DNA of 7,029 nucleotides from positions 1 through 7,029 of the forward strand of contig QHXL01000172.1 of assembly GCA_003222935.1 (NCBI GenBank). Reading direction: 5' to 3'. A model generated the notes under the pieces. It was not told the DNA's origin. It ran no database searches and saw nothing but the letters and a program-made list of their open reading frames with translations. The translations under genes were made by a program, and so were the position numbers. Origin of the DNA: Acidobacteriota bacterium (GTDB taxonomy: Bacteria > Acidobacteriota > Blastocatellia > Pyrinomonadales > Pyrinomonadaceae). Shown here in pieces: positions 1 through 5,796 of this stretch; the stretch's first letter is position 1, and each line of letters starts with the position of its first letter.

Positions 1-987
1 AATGTCGATGAGAAATACTGGAGCAAGCTGCGGTTGATGCTTCGCTACATGCGCGCGTTTATGCGACCTGATGGACTGGCACCGTTGATTGGCGACTCGG
101 ACAGCGGCCAGGTGCTTCCGATAAGCCGGCGCAGCGCCGATGAACATTCACACGTGCTTGCGATTGGCTCAGTGTTTTTCCGGGATCCGAACCTCAAGTT
201 ACCGGACGCGAGTTTGCCGGAGGAATTGCTTTGGACCTTAGGTGCAGAAGGTGTCGAAGCGTTTAATGGTCTCGAAGAGGCCGCGCCATTGCCGTCTGAA
301 GGTTTTCCTGACGCAGGAATCTACGTCATGCGCGATGGTGATCGGTATCTTTGTATTAACACCAGTGATGCTGGTCTGAATGGTCGCGGTTCACACGGGC
401 ATAACGACGCACTCAGTATCGGTACTTATGTTTACTCTGCTGACCTAAAACAGCGACATCAATTTCGTTCGACTGCTTTTCACTCGACCGTGATGATTGA
501 CGGCCAGGAACAGAGCACAACGGTTGAAACCATGCCCTTCGTGATCGGTGATGAGGCAAAGCCGCGCGTACTTGAATGGAGTGTAACGGCGGAGTTTGAT
601 CGAATAGTTGCTGAGCACTACGGCTATCGACGACTAGCTGCTCCCGTCGTGCATCGACGAGCGATCACTTTTAATAAGCGTCAGAAAGAATGGTTGATTG
701 AAGATGAGTTTGTTGGTGAGGGCGAGCACGAGTATGAAGTCCGGTTTCACTTTGCTCCCCGGTTGAAAATATCGATCGCGGCCGGGTCAGTAACAGTTGA
801 GGATCGCGGCGGTCGTCTGGTGTTGTCTTCACTTGATTTAACGGAGCCAGCAGAACTTGAAACTCAAGCAACCTCTCGAGACTATGGTCAGAAGACAGAA
901 TCCGTAACAGCTTGTTGGCGCACTTCAGGTCGACCCGGCAAACTGGCCTGGCGAATTCAAGTGGCCCAAATGTCCGATATGCTTTAG
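1..987 (+). CDS. Heparinase II/III family polysaccharide lyase, C-terminal part (5' end outside window)
   Basis: The frame is open from base 1, so this is the last 328 residues of a longer protein; the TTG at 34 is not a credible start. Visible are the end of the alpha-helical domain and the beta-sandwich C-terminal domain of the heparinase II/III fold. The conserved core is at fragment residues 131-139 (S-H-G-H-N-D-A-L-S), followed by GTYVYSAD (141-148) and FRSTAFHSTV (155-164), which matches the usual FRSTA.HNTV block. Family members cleave uronic-acid-containing polysaccharides by beta-elimination, usually in the periplasm or outside the cell; in polysaccharide clusters they may trim the polymer. 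Odd points: the strand-turn segment that normally joins DALS to the VDPGTY block is missing, so a metal-ligand Asp appears lost (see findings). The last codons and the TAG stop lie inside an inverted repeat, so the tail residues MSDML come from that element. The family call is firm; activity is doubtful. Confidence 0.88.
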   Translation, partial: NVDEKYWSKLRLMLRYMRAFMRPDGLAPLIGDSDSGQVLPISRRSADEHSHVLAIGSVFFRDPNLKLPDASLPEELLWTLGAEGVEAFNGLEEAAPLPSEGFPDAGIYVMRDGDRYLCINTSDAGLNGRGSHGHNDALSIGTYVYSADLKQRHQFRSTAFHSTVMIDGQEQSTTVETMPFVIGDEAKPRVLEWSVTAEFDRIVAEHYGYRRLAAPVVHRRAITFNKRQKEWLIEDEFVGEGEHEYEVRFHFAPRLKISIAAGSVTVEDRGGRLVLSSLDLTEPAELETQATSRDYGQKTESVTACWRTSGRPGKLAWRIQVAQMSDML

Positions 988-1062
988 CTTGTCGTGAGTT
1001 TAGTTAGAAGTCTCTGGAGACCCTAAGTGAACGTCACGACAAGCTGAAGCATATCGGACATT
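969..1062. repeat. 94-bp imperfect palindrome overlapping the lyase stop codon
   Basis: The arms are 969-997 and 1034-1062. They pair at 28 of 29 positions, and the single exception (T985 with G1046) is a G-U wobble in RNA. The same symmetry axis (1015/1016) carries a second match at the centre, GTCTC (1010-1014) with GAGAC (1017-1021). The left arm contains the TAG stop (985-987) of the lyase. No T-run follows the right arm, so it is not a classical intrinsic terminator. It could be a small mobile or REP-like element, or an mRNA-stabilising hairpin. Confidence 0.9.
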
Positions 1063-1078
1063 AATTGCATATCGGACA
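1049..1078 (+). repeat. Short direct repeat GCATATCGGACA (two copies, 18-bp offset)
   Basis: The 12 bases GCATATCGGACA occur at 1049-1060, inside the right arm of the palindrome, and again exactly at 1067-1078. With the reverse-complement copy in the left arm this makes three copies of the motif within about 110 bases. The extra copy lies 7 bases before the ATG of the next gene and may be a duplicated element end or part of a binding site. Confidence 0.8.
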
Positions 1079-1085
1079 ATAGAAC

Positions 1086-2216
1086 ATGAAGCCAACGATC
1101 TATCTTGTGTTCGTGGATGACTGGGAGCTAAGGGGTAACGGCTCCGGCGATGTTCGCGAACTACAGTTCAAACCCATGCGCGAACTCACCAGTCTCTACC
1201 AGGAGTTTGGCGTACGCGGATCGTTCAATGCCGAGGTCATGCAACAAATTGTCTTTCGTCAAAACCAGGAAAAGCATCCTGAGTTAAGAGAGCTTGCAGA
1301 TGAGTGGGAGCACCATGTCCGCGAAACTTATCGGCAGGGTCACGACGTGCAGTTGCACGTTCATCCGCAATGGTCCGACGCGGAGCTTGTCGATGGTAAG
1401 TGGCGGCTGACGAGCGACTGGTCAATTCTCAACTATTCGTTAGCAGACGCGCGCAAACTGTTATTCGCGGGAAAGTCGTACCTGGAGACTTTGCTGCGCG
1501 CAGTCGATCCTGAATATCGTTGTGTTTCATTTCGCTCGGGTTCCTGGTGCATTGCTCCATCGCCACACATACTTAGCCTTCTGGTTGAACTCGACATCGT
1601 CTTTGATATGAGTATCGTCGCCGGTGTTCGTTACGATACTCGCAACATCAAGCTTGATTACACGCAGTGTGAAGAAGACTTTTTGCCGTTCTATCCGGTG
1701 ATGACTGACGCTCGCAGGGTATCAACAAAAGTCGAGCCCCTAATCTGCGTGCCGACAAACTGTTTCTACGCGTCGCGTGGCTACATATTTCAGCGGCAAA
1801 TGAACAAGGTAAGACAGCGTCTTTTTAGTGAGACACAGTCGATCAATGCGAGTCCATCAGCCCCGGCGTACGGAGCAGAATGGGAACAGGTTGGAGGTTC
1901 AAAGCTTGGTCGTATCTATGAGAGAGCGATCAAACCTTACGTGAGTGGACAGCATTACATCTCTGACCTGGCCCAGTTGAACTATCCGTTGCTTTCGGAA
2001 ATGCTTACATCGATTCGAGAACGCGCTCGCAAAAGTGGATTGTCGGAAGTACCGGTGATTCTCGAAAACCACACGAAGGATGTTAAGGATTTTTCCGACA
2101 TCAAAAGATTCTTGAGCGACGTCTCCCGATCGTCTGACATCAAGTGCTTAACTTTGACGGAACTTGCCTCAAAGCTTAGCAGCGGAGCTTTCTCCATCAG
2201 GACAGCCAGCCATTGA
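1086..2216 (+). CDS. Polysaccharide deacetylase-like protein (NodB/CE4-like fold)
   Basis: A 376-residue protein with no signal peptide or membrane segment, so probably cytoplasmic. The order of motifs fits the polysaccharide deacetylase superfamily. The first strand ends in FVDDWE with an Asp pair at 11-12 (base and metal ligand region); GSFNAEV follows at 45-51; the His-rich second motif QLHVHPQW is at 89-96 (H91, H93); FRSGSW at 149-154 corresponds to the usual R-x-G motif; and a late ENHTKD (His about 329) resembles the final His motif. CE4 enzymes remove N- or O-acetyl groups from sugars. The second motif reads H-x-H rather than the textbook H-x3-H, so this is a divergent subfamily whose substrate is unknown. 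The ATG follows a palindromic intergenic element and has only a weak GGAC upstream as possible Shine-Dalgarno. Its stop overlaps the next start (TTGA), which suggests co-translation with the following two genes. Confidence 0.8.
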   Translation: MKPTIYLVFVDDWELRGNGSGDVRELQFKPMRELTSLYQEFGVRGSFNAEVMQQIVFRQNQEKHPELRELADEWEHHVRETYRQGHDVQLHVHPQWSDAELVDGKWRLTSDWSILNYSLADARKLLFAGKSYLETLLRAVDPEYRCVSFRSGSWCIAPSPHILSLLVELDIVFDMSIVAGVRYDTRNIKLDYTQCEEDFLPFYPVMTDARRVSTKVEPLICVPTNCFYASRGYIFQRQMNKVRQRLFSETQSINASPSAPAYGAEWEQVGGSKLGRIYERAIKPYVSGQHYISDLAQLNYPLLSEMLTSIRERARKSGLSEVPVILENHTKDVKDFSDIKRFLSDVSRSSDIKCLTLTELASKLSSGAFSIRTASH

Positions 2217-2863
2217 CCCCAATCCAGAGCCTCATTTCAAAATCACTCAAGCAACGACACAGCGACGTGTGTGAACGTTTGTTGGCCCTTCCCACGTCGT
2301 CGGATTTTGCAAACAAACTGAACAGGCACTTCCAGTCACCAAACCTTTCGGCGCGTTGGGACATACCGGAGACCTGGCTGAACTCGCAGCAGAGTTGTTT
2401 GTTGTCGTTGCAGGCGCTTGCGCTCGACGAATCTATCGAACTGTCAGCTGGAGTTCCGGAAATGCCGCGAGATGAGTTCTACGAAATTCTTATCCTGGCA
2501 GCTCGCAATCCTGAGCAGAGATTTGTGTTGTTGACAACGGAATACTCATTTCCACTCAACTTCCTGCATCCATCCGAAGAAAAGATCCGCGAACACGTTC
2601 TGGAGCGCTTGATGGTCCAGGATCGGGCGGTCATCGAGCGAAAGTCTTTCGGTGCTGTAGAGTCAGACGATCTGTTTCTCAGGCTCAATCTCATAGCAAT
2701 TCAAGCGGCTATCTCGACAGATTTGAGGTTTATCGACGCGCTAAACTACTATTACGAGCTGTTGCCCTCGAGTTGGTATCCAGCTTCTCAGCATCCCTGG
2801 CTGTTGAACTCTTTCCTGGCACTTTACGCGAAGGCGCTAACACCTGCATTTGTGAATCGCTAA
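2213..2863 (+). CDS. Uncharacterised 216-aa protein of the polysaccharide operon
   Basis: I do not recognise a family. The reading frame starts with TTG at 2213, overlapping the upstream TGA stop by four bases (TTGA), and stops at 2861-2863, only three bases before the formyltransferase ATG. This coupling is the main reason to accept the start, since the first in-frame ATG is not until about residue 84. The protein is soluble-looking, Leu-rich and probably mostly helical, with no signal peptide, no transmembrane segment and no obvious nucleotide-binding or metal-binding motif. Distinctive stretches are FVLLTTEYSFPLNFLHPSEE (about 104-123) and, near the C-terminus, DALNYYYELLPSSWYP. Its position between a deacetylase-like gene and a formyltransferase suggests a partner or accessory role in modifying the same sugar, but this is inferred from context only. 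Confidence 0.75.
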   Translation: MTPIQSLISKSLKQRHSDVCERLLALPTSSDFANKLNRHFQSPNLSARWDIPETWLNSQQSCLLSLQALALDESIELSAGVPEMPRDEFYEILILAARNPEQRFVLLTTEYSFPLNFLHPSEEKIREHVLERLMVQDRAVIERKSFGAVESDDLFLRLNLIAIQAAISTDLRFIDALNYYYELLPSSWYPASQHPWLLNSFLALYAKALTPAFVNR

Positions 2864-2866
2864 TCA

Positions 2867-3565
2867 ATGCGCGTTGGAATTCTTGCAAACTCATATCTGT
2901 CTGCGTTCACGATCTACCGACAGCTGCATGACCTACCCGACTGTGATTTGTACATCGTGCTCAGCCCATTACCGCACCGATCTCCAATAATCAGCGTCCT
3001 GGCAAATTTTGCGAGAATGATTATCGGATCGTTAAGTCCGATGAGTTGGCAGTTAAGTAGTGTCCCCTTCAATCGTCGAGTTATTTTTCTTCCTCACACT
3101 ATCGACCATCCAGGGTCGGTGGCCCAGCTGAAGAAGCTACAATTCGACGTTGGTCTTCACAAATCCGGCGGCATTTACAGGAAAGAAACGATAACGGCGT
3201 TCCGGCTCGGGATACTTAATCCACACATTGGATTGCTGCCGGAGTATCGAGGGCGTAGTGTTATGGAATGGTCCCTTTTGAAAAATGATCCGGTTGGAAT
3301 CAGCGTGTTCTTTATCGACACCGGTATCGATACGGGAGAGCAAATTATCATCAAGGAACAAGTCGATGTTTCTCACTACACGTCGATTTCTGAAGCGAAA
3401 GAGTTTCTCTTCAATCTTGATGCGACCTTCTTTCGGAAAGCGCTGAAGGTATTGAATTCTGCCGAACCTGGGTTTCAGCTCAACGACGGATCTGGACACC
3501 GGTACTACGTGATGTCGAAACTCTTTCAGGGTGTGGTGCAAGAAATTTTGGAGAGACGTTTATGA
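2867..3565 (+). CDS. Formyltransferase family protein (single-domain, probable sugar N-formyltransferase)
   Basis: A 232-residue protein with the N-terminal Rossmann-type formyltransferase domain shared by PurN, Fmt and sugar N-formyltransferases, which use N10-formyltetrahydrofolate. The catalytic set is visible: N118 and H120 in ILNPHIGLLPEYRG (116-129) and D155 in DTGIDTGE (151-158). The spacing from Asn to Asp is one residue shorter than in Fmt (37 against 38 by my count), which leaves the motif intact. The protein lacks the C-terminal tRNA-recognition domain of Fmt, and its glycinamide-ribonucleotide signature is poor, so in this cluster an amino-sugar nucleotide or a related amine is the more likely acceptor, as for VioF- or WbkC-type enzymes. 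The ATG begins three bases after the preceding TAA, with no clear Shine-Dalgarno, so translation is probably coupled. The frame is complete and shows no damage. Exact substrate unknown. Confidence 0.85.
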   Translation: MRVGILANSYLSAFTIYRQLHDLPDCDLYIVLSPLPHRSPIISVLANFARMIIGSLSPMSWQLSSVPFNRRVIFLPHTIDHPGSVAQLKKLQFDVGLHKSGGIYRKETITAFRLGILNPHIGLLPEYRGRSVMEWSLLKNDPVGISVFFIDTGIDTGEQIIIKEQVDVSHYTSISEAKEFLFNLDATFFRKALKVLNSAEPGFQLNDGSGHRYYVMSKLFQGVVQEILERRL

Positions 3566-3573
3566 GTAGGGCT

Positions 3574-3667
3574 CTTTGGAGTGCAGCGCCTTGTCGCCGC
3601 TTTGTTACGGCGGCAGGTCGAATCGGTGAGTCTTGCAAAAGCGGCGACAAGGCGCCGCACTCCAAGG
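3574..3667. repeat. 94-bp inverted repeat with GC-rich 30-bp arms (REP/MITE-like)
   Basis: The arms 3574-3603 and 3638-3667 pair at 28 of 30 positions; one of the two exceptions is a possible G-U pair. The arms carry GGAGTGC and GCGCCTTGTCGCCGC and enclose a 34-bp centre. The element starts 8 bases after the formyltransferase stop and ends 10 bases before the asnB ATG, so it is nearly the whole intergenic gap. There is no T-run after the stem. I associate this repeat type with dispersed copies in Acidobacteriota and Verrucomicrobiota genomes (memory, not searched). Confidence 0.9.
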
Positions 3668-3669
3668 TG
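3664..3669 (+). promoter_or_regulatory. Probable ribosome binding site of asnB, inside the repeat end
   Basis: AAGGTG lies 8 bases before the ATG at 3678, a good spacing for a partial Shine-Dalgarno. Its first four bases belong to the right arm of the inverted repeat and would be paired if the hairpin forms, so repeat folding could reduce translation of asnB. Confidence 0.5.
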
Positions 3670-3677
3670 AATAACTA

Positions 3678-5606
3678 ATGTGCGGAATCTGCGGAGTTTG
3701 GGAATACGGAGCGAGTGACGGACGAGTTGAAGGCTCGTTAATCGCACGCATGCGCGACGAGATGACGCATCGTGGGCCAGACGACTCGGGTGAATTGCTT
3801 TTCGACAAAAACCGGGGTGGCTTTGGCTTTCGCAGGTTGTCGATCATCGATCTTTCAGCGGCAGGTCACCAGCCAATGCACGGTTGTGACGACAGTACCT
3901 GGCTGGTCTTTAACGGAGAGATCTATAACCATGCTCAACTCCGCGTCGGACTGGAAGAACGGGGTCACAAGTATTCATCCCGCACTGACTCGGAAACGAT
4001 CCTGCATTTGTACGAGGAACGCGGGATCGAGTTTGTTCACGACATTGAAGGCGACTATGCAATCGCTCTCTGGGATTCAAACCAGGAACGACTGGTTCTG
4101 GTTCGGGATCGAATCGGAGTCAAGCCGCTTTACTACTACTACAAAGATGGCCGCTTCATTTTTGCTTCAGAGATAAAAGCAATCGTTCAACATCCCGCGG
4201 TCACGCCCGATATTGATGAGCAGGCGCTCTATCACTACCTGACTTTCCTTACGACTCCGGCGCCAAACACGCTCTTCAAAGAGATTCATAAGCTCCCAGC
4301 TGGCCATACGCTGACTCTAAGCCGCGATGGTCAGTTGAATATCCGGCAGTACTGGGACGCGCTTCCTGGAAAGTTCGATGCTTCGCGTACCGAGGCGGAA
4401 CACGAAGCTGAAATACTGCGTTTGCTGCGTGCGTCGATCCGCAAACGGATGATGTCAGACGTTCCGTTTGGAGTTTTTCTTTCCGGTGGTGTCGACTCAT
4501 CGGCCAACGTTGCGTTGATGTCGGAGCAGATGTCGCGTCCGGTTCAGACGTTCACAGTCGGTTTCAGCGACGCTGAATATCTTAATGAGCTCGAATCAGC
4601 GAGGCGCATCGCTACACAGTTTGGTACTAATCATCATGAAGTGATCATCTCGGAAAAAGAGATGAAAGACTTTCTTCCTGACCTCGTTTTCCACCAGGAC
4701 GAGCCAATCGCCGATCCGGTTTGCGTTCCGCTCTACTACGTCTCGAAGCTGGCACGGGACTCGGGAACCATCGTGGTCCAGGTAGGCGAAGGTTCTGATG
4801 AGATTTTTAGCGGCTACGAGAATTATGTTCGCCATCTTCGGATCTACGAAAAGTTTTGGCGATATGCAGAAAATCTGCCGCTTGCACTCCGACGCGCAGT
4901 CTCCACAGTTTCGCGTCCGGCACTCGAAGCAACCGGAAGAAAGCGAATGGCTATAGAGCTGCTGCGCCGTCTCGGTGCTGACGAACCACTGTTTTGGGGT
5001 GGGGTTGTTGTTTATGACGAAGCTTTCAAGCCAAAGGTACTGTCTGCACAGATGCGGCAGCGAATGAACGGTCTTTCGTCACTTCACGTAGTCGAAAGTT
5101 ATCTGAAGCATATCGAACGCGAACGGCCCGAGTCAGACTTTCTTTCGCGAATGACCTACCTTGAGCTGAAACTAAGGTTGCCCGAGCTGCTGTTGATGCG
5201 CGTAGACAAAATCACGATGGCGACGAGCGTTGAAGCCCGGGTTCCGTTTTTGGACCACCACCTGGTTGAGTACGCATTGTCGATACCCCGCGCGTTGAAG
5301 GTCCAGGGCGGATCGGGAAAACACATTTTGAAACGAGCCTTGGAAGATGTCCTGCCACACGACTTGCTCTATGAACCGAAGCGTGGCTTCGGGGCGCCGG
5401 TGCGAGAATGGTTTCGTGAAGGACTTGGTGGCTGGTTCGATGATCATCTGATGAATTCGACGTTAAGGCGCCGGAATCTGCTCGACTATGACTTTATCGC
5501 TCGGATGCTTGCCGAACATCGAAGCAGAAAAAAGGACTGGGGCTTTCATTTGTGGGCACTGTTGAATTTGAGTCTCTGGTACGAGCGCTGGATTGATAGG
5601 GGCTAG
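3678..5606 (+). CDS. asnB: Asparagine synthase (glutamine-hydrolysing) / AsnB-type amidotransferase
   Basis: A complete 642-residue two-domain enzyme. The start is fixed by MCGICG, because Cys2 must become the N-terminal nucleophile that hydrolyses glutamine. Glutaminase-domain residues are present: R53 in RRLSIIDL, N79-G80-E81 in VFNGEIYN and D104 in SRTDSE. The synthetase domain has the ATP pyrophosphatase loop FLSGGVDSS (267-275), DEPIADP (341-347), GEGSDEIFSGY (370-380) and later EARVPFLDHH and KRGFGAPVREWF. Canonical members convert aspartate to asparagine using ATP and glutamine-derived ammonia. Paralogues inside surface-polysaccharide clusters often act instead as amidotransferases on sugar carboxylates (WbpS type) or belong to exosortase-linked loci. 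The length exceeds the roughly 550 residues of E. coli AsnB and fits this larger bacterial group. Its context next to a formyltransferase and a flippase favours a polysaccharide role, but free-asparagine synthesis cannot be excluded. No damage seen. Confidence 0.93.
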   Translation: MCGICGVWEYGASDGRVEGSLIARMRDEMTHRGPDDSGELLFDKNRGGFGFRRLSIIDLSAAGHQPMHGCDDSTWLVFNGEIYNHAQLRVGLEERGHKYSSRTDSETILHLYEERGIEFVHDIEGDYAIALWDSNQERLVLVRDRIGVKPLYYYYKDGRFIFASEIKAIVQHPAVTPDIDEQALYHYLTFLTTPAPNTLFKEIHKLPAGHTLTLSRDGQLNIRQYWDALPGKFDASRTEAEHEAEILRLLRASIRKRMMSDVPFGVFLSGGVDSSANVALMSEQMSRPVQTFTVGFSDAEYLNELESARRIATQFGTNHHEVIISEKEMKDFLPDLVFHQDEPIADPVCVPLYYVSKLARDSGTIVVQVGEGSDEIFSGYENYVRHLRIYEKFWRYAENLPLALRRAVSTVSRPALEATGRKRMAIELLRRLGADEPLFWGGVVVYDEAFKPKVLSAQMRQRMNGLSSLHVVESYLKHIERERPESDFLSRMTYLELKLRLPELLLMRVDKITMATSVEARVPFLDHHLVEYALSIPRALKVQGGSGKHILKRALEDVLPHDLLYEPKRGFGAPVREWFREGLGGWFDDHLMNSTLRRRNLLDYDFIARMLAEHRSRKKDWGFHLWALLNLSLWYERWIDRG

Positions 5607-5624
5607 GTATAGCGAAGCAAAAGA

Positions 5625-5796
5625 AATCATTTTCCAGATCTCATTTGACAGCTCTCAGTTGTCACTTGGTAAAGAGCGAACTTGGACTAGGTTGGTGGGT
5701 TTGAGGCATTGTGTTCGGCAAGTGAAGCGCAAAGACCGACGACGTGATTTCCCAAATGATAACTGATACCCGTCAAATGAGATATGGAAAATGATT
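5625..5796. repeat. 172-bp long imperfect palindrome (foldback/MITE-like), reaching into the flippase ORF
   Basis: The arms 5625-5673 and 5748-5796 pair on one axis (5710/5711) at 42 of 49 positions, plus one G-U. The outer 12 positions and the run 5638-5649 with 5772-5783 are perfect. Scattered shorter matches continue inward. The element occupies nearly the whole gap between asnB and the flippase, and its right end includes the ATG at 5791. It has no coding capacity of note. It looks like a decayed foldback or miniature inverted-repeat element; a structured leader RNA is the alternative. Confidence 0.88.

Noticed and set aside
34..36. TTG at 34 as the start of the lyase gene
   Set aside because: The frame continues without a stop to base 1 and the resulting protein would lack the N-terminal half of the fold; the gene simply begins outside the window.
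969..1062. Intrinsic terminator after the lyase gene
   Set aside because: The stem is long and only moderately GC-rich, overlaps the stop codon, and no run of T follows the right arm. The same lack of a T-run applies to 3574-3667.
3137..3541. Reverse-strand open frame of 134 codons
   Set aside because: It is antisense to the well-supported formyltransferase, shows no family similarity that I recognise and has no ribosome site.
3480..3847. Overlapping reverse-strand open frames of 61-80 codons across the second palindrome
   Set aside because: They read through the GC-rich repeat and the start of asnB. They look like the spurious peptides such repeats generate and have no independent coding support.
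5645..5673. Sigma-70 promoter: TTGACA at 5645-5650 with GGTAAA at 5668-5673
   Set aside because: The -35 is perfect and the spacing is 17, but the -10 matches only 3 of 6 positions and the TTGACA is part of the palindrome arm, so chance is a sufficient explanation.
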